From: Chloroflexota bacterium
GTDB lineage: Bacteria; Chloroflexota; Anaerolineae; Anaerolineales; Villigracilaceae
Reading direction: 5' to 3'
DNA length: 6,641 bases
Assembly (NCBI GenBank): GCA_016191985.1
Contig: JACPVB010000223.1
Location: 1 to 6,641, forward strand
Shown: in pieces, positions 1-5,672 of the stretch
Position numbering within the stretch: the first letter of the stretch is position 1
Layout of the letters: every line of letters begins with the position of its first letter
The notes under the pieces: model-generated
Databases searched by the model: none
Seen by the model: only the letters and a program-made list of their open reading frames with translations
What the model was told of the DNA's origin: nothing
Position numbers and translations under genes: made by a program

Positions 1-402
1 ACCGCTTCGCCCTTAAGCCTGAGCCTGGTCTCTGCGCCGACGGAGCATCCCGACCCTCGAGATTTGCCCCGCCCTCCCTTTGACTTCCGCGCACAAATGC
101 ACGAAACCCGCATCACGGTGGATGCGTTACTGGCCGAAGGAAAAATTGAGGAAGCCGAAACCTACATGGAGGAACGTCGCCTCGTCTTCCTGCAAAATGG
201 ATATTTGCTCCGCAAGATTAACCAGGCCTATTTTGCATTTTACGGAGCCTACGCCGATGCCCCCGGCGGAGCGGCAGGCGAAGACCCCGTTGGGCCAGCC
301 GTGCGCGCATTGAGAGAGCAAAGCGCATCGCTTGCAGATTTCGTTAAGGCCATGTCGTGGATGTGGAGCTTTGAGCAGTTACAGAAAGCAGTCAACCCGT
401 AA
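1..402 (+). CDS. C-terminal part of an unrecognised protein (5' end outside window)
   Basis: The frame is open from the first base to the TAA at 400-402, so only the last 133 residues are seen and the start lies upstream. A TTG at 64 could serve as a start, but nothing there resembles a ribosome binding site, and the frame upstream reads through. The visible part begins with a Pro/Ser-rich stretch. An apparently helical, charged region follows (VDALLAEGKIEEAETYMEER), and then an aromatic segment (LLRKINQAYFAFYGAYAD) and a Gly/Ala loop (PGGAAGEDPVG). It ends in a second helical stretch with the Trp-rich SWMWSFEQL. There is no membrane segment or recognised catalytic motif here. I have an impression of a conserved Chloroflexota protein family but cannot name it. 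The next gene starts at the base after the stop, so the two may be co-transcribed. Confidence 0.75.
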   Translation, partial: TASPLSLSLVSAPTEHPDPRDLPRPPFDFRAQMHETRITVDALLAEGKIEEAETYMEERRLVFLQNGYLLRKINQAYFAFYGAYADAPGGAAGEDPVGPAVRALREQSASLADFVKAMSWMWSFEQLQKAVNP

Positions 403-1746
403 ATGAAGCAAATCTTGTTTTTTTTAACAAATGTACAAATCATGTTGGACGCAGAAAAACGCAGAAGGACGCAGATTTTTTCTTTTGAGTCAGCGAAATC
501 GGCGTCCTTCTGCGTCCCAAATTGGACGATTTTATTAATTATCACAGCAAGTGTTTTTATCCTCAGCGCATGTAGCAGTGAGACAGAATCCCCGCCAACC
601 CCAACCGCCGTAATTGCAACGCCGTTCATTGCAAACACACCGACCCCAGTGTATGGATGTTCCAGCATTTCCACGGAACCCACGCCCGCCCTTGGCACTG
701 GTTCGATTTTCCCTTCCGTCAGCAGTGCGGATTTTTCAATCGGTCCTGCCGATGCGTCGGTGACTCTGGTAGAGTATTGCGATTTTCAGTCAGCAGGCTG
801 TAAAGGCATGGCGACGATTGTCAACGAGCTGGTGAATAACCATGCCGACCTGCGCTTCGTTTTTCGTCCCCTGCCGTTGATTGGGATTCTCGATAAATCC
901 GACAAGGCGATTCTCGCCGCGCTGGCCGCGGAAGAACAGGGTCAATTCTGGGGGATGTACAACCTGCTGTTTGACAAATACGATCAATGGGTAAATCTGG
1001 ATGCGGGTAAATTCGAGGCCTGGGTTGTGAAGGAAGCCTCCGTGTTGGGCATGGATGGGAACCAGCTCACAGCGGCGATCAATGCCCCTGAAACGACGAC
1101 CAGGATGATGTCCATGGTGGATGCGGCGCGGCAATTGAACATTGCCGCGGTCCCGTTAGTCCTCATGAACGGCGAACAATTCTATCTGCTCGATTATAAA
1201 AATATGAGCGACACCATTGGGCTGATCGCGCTTGGAGCAAAGCAGTTTACTGAATGCCCGCCTTTCAATATTGATTCATCAAAGCAATACATTGCCACCA
1301 TCCAAACTGAAAAAGGGGATATCGTGATCGAGCTATACCCAGACAAAGCGCCGCTGGCGGTGAATTCATTTGTGTTCCTCGCGCGCGAAGGCTGGTTCAA
1401 CGGCGTGACCTTTCACCGCGTGATCCCCGGCTTTGCCGCACAGGCCGGCGACCCCAGCGGCACCGGCAGGGGCAACCCCGGGTATTTTTTCAAAAACGAA
1501 ATCAGTAATTTATTATTTGACAGGCCCGGCATGGTGGGCATGGCGAACTCCGGGCCCGATACGAATGGAAGTCAATTCTTTATTGCATTTGCCCCCGCTC
1601 CCCACCTGGATGGAGCTTACACCATTTTTGGGTTTGTTCTCAGCGGGCTGGATGTGGCTGAAAACCTGACCCCGCGCGACCCGGCCCAAGGCACGCTGCA
1701 ACCGCCCGGTGACAAGATCATCGGCGTCACAATCGTGGAGAAATAA
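403..1746 (+). CDS. Lipoprotein: degenerate DsbA-like domain fused to cyclophilin-type peptidyl-prolyl isomerase
   Basis: Predicted envelope lipoprotein that should assist folding of exported proteins by isomerising X-Pro bonds. Counting from the ATG at 403 (447 aa), a hydrophobic stretch at 41-56 ends in the lipobox LSAC, with C57 as the lipidated cysteine. A Thr/Pro-rich linker follows (62-83). Residues about 112-280 form a DsbA/Thioredoxin_4-like domain (VTLVEYCDFQ, then the cis-Pro region AAVPLVLMNG with P251). The active site reads S130-A-G-C133 where the family has CxxC. Residues about 294-446 are a cyclophilin with FHRVIPGF (catalytic R339), Q347, GDPSGTGRG, NGSQFFI (390s) and HLDGAYTIFG. 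The start is uncertain: neither ATG 403 (touching the previous stop) nor ATG 442 has a ribosome binding site. Residues about 16-38 are encoded by an inverted repeat, so the mature protein is clear but the pre-sequence is not. The gene is coupled to the downstream protease gene. Confidence 0.9.
   Translation: MKQILFFLTNVQIMLDAEKRRRTQIFSFESAKSASFCVPNWTILLIITASVFILSACSSETESPPTPTAVIATPFIANTPTPVYGCSSISTEPTPALGTGSIFPSVSSADFSIGPADASVTLVEYCDFQSAGCKGMATIVNELVNNHADLRFVFRPLPLIGILDKSDKAILAALAAEEQGQFWGMYNLLFDKYDQWVNLDAGKFEAWVVKEASVLGMDGNQLTAAINAPETTTRMMSMVDAARQLNIAAVPLVLMNGEQFYLLDYKNMSDTIGLIALGAKQFTECPPFNIDSSKQYIATIQTEKGDIVIELYPDKAPLAVNSFVFLAREGWFNGVTFHRVIPGFAAQAGDPSGTGRGNPGYFFKNEISNLLFDRPGMVGMANSGPDTNGSQFFIAFAPAPHLDGAYTIFGFVLSGLDVAENLTPRDPAQGTLQPPGDKIIGVTIVEK
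447..515. repeat. ACGCAG-type inverted repeat inside the 5' end of the lipoprotein gene
   Basis: The left side carries three ACGCAG units starting at 449, 459 and 469, an exact 10-bp period. The 20-base arm 459-478 (ACGCAGAAGGACGCAGATTT) pairs with 496-515 at 19 of 20 positions around a 17-base loop, so the transcript could fold into a long hairpin. The element lies in the reading frame immediately before the signal peptide. It resembles the intergenic palindromes at 3050-3180 and 6389-6467 in architecture (tandem short units, then their reverse complements) but not in exact sequence. Confidence 0.85.
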
Positions 1747-3011
1747 TGAAACCAAACAAAACTCATCTATCCTCCACGCTCACGGTGCTGGCATTTGGCG
1801 TAAGCATATTATTTTTGATATTGATCGTTTTGTTTTTGGGGATCAGTTCCCTGATCGATCTTTTTCGCGGAGACGGCGACCCCGCCGCGGAAATGATCGG
1901 CGCCATCGCATTCGGGTTTGAGATCGTCCTTTTGCTGCTGTGCGGATGGTTCGTCCTGCAAAAAGCGATGAGACGGGAACAGGCAGACCTGCCCTTCACC
2001 CTCCCATTTGCAGACTGGCAGTTGCTGGCCGTGATCGGGCTGGTTCTTTTCGGCGTAATCGTTGGCGGCATCGTTGCTTTTACAGAAATCGCATGGATGG
2101 GTTGGATCATCCTGCCAATTGCAACATTGTTCGTGATTATTCCACCCATCTGGCTGTTGTTCGGCTACGGCACACGCGGATTGGAAACCGGTCCGCGCTG
2201 GCGCTTCTTTGCCATCTTCGGCCTCGGCATGACCGTCGGCCCAATCATCATGATCGTGTTGGAAGTGGTCGCCCTGCTGGGGATTATCATTTTCGGATTG
2301 ATTCTGGTTGCGGTGCTTGAACCCGCGGCATTTCAGGAATTCATGCGGGTGGCCGAAATCGTTCGGATCGAAACGAACGAGGATGTGATCCTGAACTTGC
2401 TTGCTCCCTATATTTCCAACCCAATCGCCATCGCCGTTGGGATCGGGTACATCGCCCTCATCGTGCCATTGATCGAAGAATTACTAAAACCCCTGGCGGT
2501 CTGGCTGTTTGCGATGAAGATCGAATCCCCCGCGCAGGGATTTGTGCTGGGAATGTTAAGCGGCGGCGCGTTTGCATTGATCGAAAGCCTGAACGCCAGC
2601 GCGGATGGCACAAGCAGTTGGCCGGTCATTGTCACCGTCCGCGCAGGGACGAGCATTCTGCACATGACGGCTTCAGGTTTGGTTGGCTGGGGGATCATCT
2701 CCGCCTTTAAAGAGAAACGCGTTGGGCGATTAATTGCCGCTTATTTTGCCGCCGTGTTAATTCACGGAGTCTGGAACGCGTCCGCGGCAGGGACTGGTAT
2801 TTCAGCCATCGGCGAATCCATCGGCAAACCGGAATGGCTGTTCAATTACATCCCCGCCCTCATCTGTGGGTTGCTCGTGCTTGGTTTTGGAATGCTGGCT
2901 GTGCTGTTCGCATCCAACCGAAAGTTAAGGAAGAGCGTTACGCTGTTGCCAGAAAATATCCCTGTTGTCGAGGAAAAAGATGAGGCCGCAGACACTGGCA
3001 TCATGCGCTAA
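1746..3011 (+). CDS. prsW: PrsW-family glutamic-type intramembrane protease
   Basis: Predicted polytopic membrane protease of the PrsW family; the Bacillus subtilis member makes the first cut in the anti-sigma factor RsiW. The 421-residue protein has hydrophobic segments at about 11-34, 53-72, 92-112, 118-140, 153-190, 226-258, 264-283, 303-321, 327-345 and 366-389, and a charged C-terminal tail. The family motifs are all present. They are EExxK (E244, E245, K248), FxxxE (F276-E280), R299 with H306xxxS310, and IHGVWN with H340 and N344. The extra N-terminal membrane segments make it longer than the minimal B. subtilis enzyme. The start is well supported: GGAG at 1737-1740 lies five bases before the ATG, which shares one base with the lipoprotein stop (TAATG), pointing to translational coupling. 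No anti-sigma factor is encoded in the window, so the substrate is unknown; membrane proteins or the neighbouring lipoprotein's clients are possibilities. Confidence 0.9.
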   Translation: MKPNKTHLSSTLTVLAFGVSILFLILIVLFLGISSLIDLFRGDGDPAAEMIGAIAFGFEIVLLLLCGWFVLQKAMRREQADLPFTLPFADWQLLAVIGLVLFGVIVGGIVAFTEIAWMGWIILPIATLFVIIPPIWLLFGYGTRGLETGPRWRFFAIFGLGMTVGPIIMIVLEVVALLGIIIFGLILVAVLEPAAFQEFMRVAEIVRIETNEDVILNLLAPYISNPIAIAVGIGYIALIVPLIEELLKPLAVWLFAMKIESPAQGFVLGMLSGGAFALIESLNASADGTSSWPVIVTVRAGTSILHMTASGLVGWGIISAFKEKRVGRLIAAYFAAVLIHGVWNASAAGTGISAIGESIGKPEWLFNYIPALICGLLVLGFGMLAVLFASNRKLRKSVTLLPENIPVVEEKDEAADTGIMR

Positions 3012-3049
3012 CGCGGTATGAACGCAGATAAAACAGATTTAAAGAGTTG

Positions 3050-3180
3050 CCGTGATTCTTGTCCACAGGACTGCTTCGCTGGTACACGGATAACACGGAA
3101 ATTACGGAAAAGCCTTTTTTAAATCCGTTCTTGTCCCGTGTTGTCCGTCCAATCCGTGTCCCAAAAAGGTTTAATCACGG
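3050..3180. repeat. Nested ACACGGA-type inverted repeat, copy A
   Basis: This element fills most of the gap between the protease gene and trmI. The outer arms CCGTGATT (3050-3057) and AATCACGG (3173-3180) pair perfectly. Inside them, ACACGGAT (3084-3091) pairs with ATCCGTGT (3152-3159), AACACGG (3092-3098) with CCGTGTT (3136-3142), and ACGGA (3104-3108) with TCCGT (3124-3128). The left arm contains ACACGGA, ACACGGA and TTACGGA at 3084, 3093 and 3102, an exact 9-bp period. It encodes no protein I can support. A fragment at 3021-3040 resembling the ACGCAGAT type lies just upstream. Confidence 0.8.
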
Positions 3181-3205
3181 TATTTAAAGAAAGTATCTGA
3201 AATGT

Positions 3206-3261
3206 AGGGACACAGCGAGTCGATTCATAATTTTGATCGTAGAGCGTTTCTCTGTGTCCCT
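3206..3261. repeat. AGGGACACAG inverted repeat
   Basis: The ten bases AGGGACACAG (3206-3215) are repeated as their exact reverse complement at 3252-3261, separated by 36 bases. The sequence differs from the ACACGGA element just upstream, so this is a second repeat type in the same gap. It lies about 45 bases before the trmI start and has no T-run that would make it a terminator. Confidence 0.65.
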
Positions 3262-3291
3262 CCAAAGACGAAAAAGAAAAAGAAGAGGAAG

Positions 3292-3297
3292 TACAAT
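3292..3297 (+). promoter_or_regulatory. Possible -10 box for a leaderless trmI transcript
   Basis: TACAAT matches the TATAAT consensus at five of six bases. It ends seven bases before the trmI ATG, so transcription would begin at or next to the start codon. No good -35 element is visible 16-18 bases upstream (the stretch is purine-rich). The competing reading is that AGAGGAAG at 3284-3291 is a distant ribosome binding site, 13 bases from the ATG. Confidence 0.4.
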
Positions 3298-3304
3298 ACC
3301 CCGC

Positions 3305-4147
3305 ATGAATTATTCATCCACCGCGCGTGACGGCGACCTTGCACAACTGGTCGGCCTCACCCACAAGCATTTTATTTTCACCCTTGCCTCCGGCAAGGAT
3401 TTTCAAAGTCACCGCGGCGTGCTTCTCCACGATGACCTGATCGGCAAACCCTGGGGCTCGCAGGTTTTCAGTCATACGGGCGCGCCTTTCTTTTTGCTGC
3501 AACCGTCCCTTTCGGATATTTTGAACGAACTCCCGCGCACCACCCAAATCCTTTATCCAAAAGACATCGGCTACATCCTCATTCAAATGGGCGTTGCGCC
3601 CGGCCAAACCGTGATGGAAGCCGGCACCGGCTCCGGCTCGATGACCATTGCCCTGGCAACCGCTGTCAGTTCGGAAGGAAAAGTCATTTCGTATGAACAA
3701 AAGCCCGATGTGCAAAACCTGGCCCGCAAGAATGTCGAACGCATCGGCCTCGCTTCGCGCGTGACCTTCAAGCTGCGCGACATTCAAGAGGGTTTCGACG
3801 AAGCTGATGCAGACGCTTTCTTTCTCGACGTGCAAAATCCGTATGACTATATTACCCAGGTCCGCAATGCGCTCAAGCCCGGTGGATTCTTCGGGACCAT
3901 CCTGCCCACCTTTAATCAAGTGGAAAAGACTTTGAACGCTCTCAGGAAGAATAAATTTGCATTCATCGAAGTCTGCGAAATCCTGCTCCGCTACTACAAA
4001 GCGGATCCGAACCGCATCCGTCCCACTGACCGCATGGTGGCGCATACCGGCTTTCTGGTCTTCGGCAGAAAAATAGAGGCGACTCTCGATCCCCGCGCCG
4101 TGGAACTATCAAACGAAGCCGGCGTGGATTCAGAACAGGAGTCGTAA
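3305..4147 (+). CDS. trmI: tRNA (adenine-58-N1)-methyltransferase TrmI
   Basis: Cytoplasmic SAM-dependent enzyme that methylates N1 of A58 in the T-loop of tRNAs, stabilising the tRNA elbow. The 280-residue product has the family layout. An N-terminal beta domain (about 1-75; HKHFIFTLASGKDFQSHRG, with the GxxxGS-like K48PWGSQV) precedes a Rossmann methyltransferase domain. That domain contains LYPKDIGYILIQMGVAPG, the SAM loop EAGTGSGS (105-112), an acidic residue after strand 2 (E131), R158-D159, and the strand-4 motif FFLDVQNPYDY (D175, P179). The C-terminal part (TDRMVAHTGFLVFGRK) also fits. The frame stays open upstream to a TTG at 3233, but that extension is very basic, overlaps the inverted repeat and has no family similarity, so ATG 3305 is preferred. 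The Nudix gene lies 84 bp downstream on the same strand. Confidence 0.93.
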   Translation: MNYSSTARDGDLAQLVGLTHKHFIFTLASGKDFQSHRGVLLHDDLIGKPWGSQVFSHTGAPFFLLQPSLSDILNELPRTTQILYPKDIGYILIQMGVAPGQTVMEAGTGSGSMTIALATAVSSEGKVISYEQKPDVQNLARKNVERIGLASRVTFKLRDIQEGFDEADADAFFLDVQNPYDYITQVRNALKPGGFFGTILPTFNQVEKTLNALRKNKFAFIEVCEILLRYYKADPNRIRPTDRMVAHTGFLVFGRKIEATLDPRAVELSNEAGVDSEQES

Positions 4148-4231
4148 AATGTTCCGACGGAGCGCCGTGTTTCAGGCGCGAAGCATCTTTACTCTCTTAG
4201 GAAGCCTCACCACCATTAATGTATTTTTGAA

Positions 4232-4846
4232 ATGACCCAACTCTCAGAGGAATTCATCTCCCGAAAACTATTCGAAGCCGAACAAAACGCCGTGGATTCG
4301 GACGGCTACGCTGAGATTCCCATCAAGCCAGAGACGCTCTTAAAATGCGCGGCGGTTCTCGTGCCATTAACTTTTTATGGAGACGAGTGGCACATCCTCT
4401 TCACCCGCCGCACCGACAGGGTTGAATCGCACAAGGGACAAGTCTCCTTCCCCGGCGGCGCATGTGACGAAGGCGAAACCTCACCCGAACAGACCGCCCT
4501 GCGCGAAGCCGAGGAAGAGATCGGCATGAACCCCGCCGATGTAAAAGTCCTCGGGAGACTCAGCCAATTGATAACAATTAGCAGCTTTCGGGTGAGTCCG
4601 ATCGTGGGCGTCATCCCCTGGCCGTATGCCTTTCGCGTGGCGGGAATCGAAGTGGCGCGCATCTTCACCATTCCGCTTTTATGGCTTGCAAACCGAAATA
4701 ATTACTGGGAGTTTTCCCTGCGCGAATCCGAACGGTCGCTGATCGCCTATCATCCCTACGACGGCGAATTGCTCTGGGGCGCAACCGCACGAATGACCGT
4801 GAATTTTTTGAAGACATTGGGGTTGCTTCCAGTAAGGCCGACTTAA
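4232..4846 (+). CDS. Nudix hydrolase, CoA pyrophosphatase (NudL/YeaB) type
   Basis: Predicted to hydrolyse CoA or CoA derivatives to 3',5'-ADP and 4'-phosphopantetheine with a divalent metal. The 204-residue protein is of normal length for the family. The NudL-type signature precedes the Nudix box at residues 56-76 (LFTRRTDRVESHKGQVSFPGG), although E65 stands where arginine is usual. The Nudix box runs G76-x5-E82, then R91-E92-x-x-E95-E96-x-G98. The spacing between E82 and RE is eight residues rather than the textbook seven; I recall the same spacing in Escherichia coli NudL. Substrate assignment rests on motifs only. The ATG at 4232 has no clear ribosome binding site, and an ATG at 4219 runs into a stop after two codons. 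The last residues (VRPT) and the stop codon are encoded inside a palindrome. Confidence 0.9.
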   Translation: MTQLSEEFISRKLFEAEQNAVDSDGYAEIPIKPETLLKCAAVLVPLTFYGDEWHILFTRRTDRVESHKGQVSFPGGACDEGETSPEQTALREAEEEIGMNPADVKVLGRLSQLITISSFRVSPIVGVIPWPYAFRVAGIEVARIFTIPLLWLANRNNYWEFSLRESERSLIAYHPYDGELLWGATARMTVNFLKTLGLLPVRPT

Positions 4847-4857
4847 GTCGGCCTTAC
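4832..4857. repeat. Perfect 26-bp palindrome spanning the Nudix stop codon
   Basis: The half-site GTAAGGCCGACTT (4832-4844) is followed with no spacer by its exact reverse complement (4845-4857). The TAA stop of the Nudix gene (4844-4846) sits at the centre of symmetry. With no loop bases it would form only a strained hairpin, so it may act as a DNA-level site, a repeat-element end or an RNA processing site. It has no long T-run of its own; the terminator follows directly. Confidence 0.9.
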
Positions 4858-4858
4858 A

Positions 4859-4890
4859 AAAAATCCGCCATCTTTCGATGGCGGATTTTT
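4859..4890. terminator. Bidirectional intrinsic terminator between the Nudix gene and rplY
   Basis: ATCCGCCATC (4863-4872) pairs perfectly with GATGGCGGAT (4877-4886) around a TTTC loop. The stem is flanked by A-run 4858-4863 on the left and T-run 4886-4890 on the right. It can therefore end transcripts from both directions: the Nudix gene on the plus strand and rplY on the minus strand, which converge here and whose stop codons lie about 60 bp apart. Confidence 0.93.
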
Positions 4891-4905
4891 GTTCGCAAAA
4901 GAATC

Positions 4906-5577
4906 TTACTTCTTCTCTGCGGCTTCTTCTTCCTTCTTGCCGCGTTCCACGCTGAGTTCGGGAGCGGCGGCTTCAGCGCCCGGAACGGCAGCGGCAGTAG
5001 CAGCGGCTTCTTCGCCAGCTTCTTCCTTGGCGGCGGTGGCGACGGCAATCATTTCATCTTCATCGTTCAAGATGCGGATGTTTTCGGAAATTACCATATC
5101 GCGGACACGAATACCATTACCGACCTGCTTGAGTGCGGAAATATCCACATTGATGCGTTCGGGAAGATCCGTTGGCAGACATTCCACTTCCAACTTTTCG
5201 AGGTTCTTCACCAACACACCGTTGTAATCTTTCACAGCGGCAGAAACGCCCACGAATTCAAGGCGAACGGTGGCGCGGATCTTTTCAGTCAGGTCTACAG
5301 CCAGAAAATCCACATGCGTAAGATTGCCCTTGATGTAGTTACGCTGTCTGTCGCGGACGAGCGCGGGGTATTCCTTGCCATCCAATTCAATCGTCACGAG
5401 ACTGGAGGATGTCAACTTGGCCATTGCCAGGCTCGTGGTGTGAGCATCCAGTGAAATCGCAATCGGCTCCACGTGACGGCCATAGATCACCGCAGGCAAC
5501 TGGCCTGCGCGGCGCAGGGCGTTCACTTGTTTGCCGGTTACCTCACGTTTGCTAGCCTTTAATACAACTTTATCCAT
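4906..5577 (-). CDS. rplY: 50S ribosomal protein bL25 (TL5/CTC form)
   Basis: Binds 5S rRNA in the large ribosomal subunit. The 223-residue product is the long form. The N-terminal 5S-binding domain (1-94) carries RxxGQLPAVIYG and NLTHVDFLAVD. The TL5-type beta domain (about 95-183) carries VLVKNLEKLEVECLPTDLP and VGNGIRVRDM. A 40-residue low-complexity tail rich in Ala, Glu and Lys ends in KKEEEAAEKK. I chose ATG 5577 because AGGAG (5583-5587) sits five bases upstream and the protein then begins MDKVVLKASKRE as expected. A longer frame from 5625 adds an Arg/Gly-rich stretch with no support. It is usually found next to pth, which is not seen here. No clear promoter is visible in the 95-bp gap upstream, although a weak terminator there suggests it has its own. 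Confidence 0.96.
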   Translation of the reverse strand: MDKVVLKASKREVTGKQVNALRRAGQLPAVIYGRHVEPIAISLDAHTTSLAMAKLTSSSLVTIELDGKEYPALVRDRQRNYIKGNLTHVDFLAVDLTEKIRATVRLEFVGVSAAVKDYNGVLVKNLEKLEVECLPTDLPERINVDISALKQVGNGIRVRDMVISENIRILNDEDEMIAVATAAKEEAGEEAAATAAAVPGAEAAAPELSVERGKKEEEAAEKK

Positions 5578-5599
5578 CTTTACTCCTCGGGCGCCTCTC

Positions 5600-5616
5600 A
5601 CCGCGCGAATCGCGGT
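5600..5616 (-). other. Small hairpin in the rplY leader
   Basis: ACCGCG and CGCGGT (5600-5605 and 5611-5616) form a six-pair GC-rich stem with a five-base loop. It lies 12 bases upstream of the rplY ribosome binding site on the transcript. Such leaders can host autoregulation by ribosomal proteins, but the stem is short and the role is a guess. Confidence 0.3.
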
Positions 5617-5644
5617 TACCTTCACCCTATGAAATGATATTCTG

Positions 5645-5662
5645 AAAAGCGGCCGCGCCGCT
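5645..5662 (-). terminator. Weak intrinsic terminator after the repeat-protein gene
   Basis: On the minus strand AGCGGC-GCG-GCCGCT forms a six-pair stem with a three-base loop and is followed by only four T residues. It lies 10 bases past the stop of the upstream gene. The short T-run suggests partial termination, letting some transcription continue into rplY. Confidence 0.5.
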
Positions 5663-5672
5663 GAACATTCGA

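Noticed and set aside
418..425. Run of eight T as a phase-variation site for the lipoprotein
   Set aside because: It matters only if translation starts at ATG 403. ATG 442 lies past the run, and a single short run without other evidence is weak.
249..698. 149-residue open frame on the minus strand
   Set aside because: It crosses the end of one plus-strand gene and the start of the next, has no recognisable domain or binding site, and the plus strand carries clear protein families.
3081..3170. CRISPR-like array from the repeated ACACGGA units
   Set aside because: The units are 7-9 bp with no unique spacers and are arranged as opposing arms of a palindrome, unlike CRISPR repeats.
3233..3304. 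TTG-initiated N-terminal extension of trmI
   Set aside because: It would add 24 mostly basic residues encoded partly by an inverted repeat. The TrmI family similarity begins at the ATG at 3305.
3314..4045. 243-residue open frame antisense to trmI
   Set aside because: The plus-strand frame has all TrmI motifs. The antisense frame is a by-product of the codon usage and shows no domain.
4162..4179. GCGCC/GGCGC hairpin after trmI as a terminator
   Set aside because: The stem is only five pairs with an eight-base loop, and no T-run follows, so it is not convincing.
4889..5227. 112-residue Ser/Ala-rich plus-strand frame opposite rplY
   Set aside because: It is the complement of the Ala/Glu-rich bL25 tail; low complexity explains both its length and its composition.
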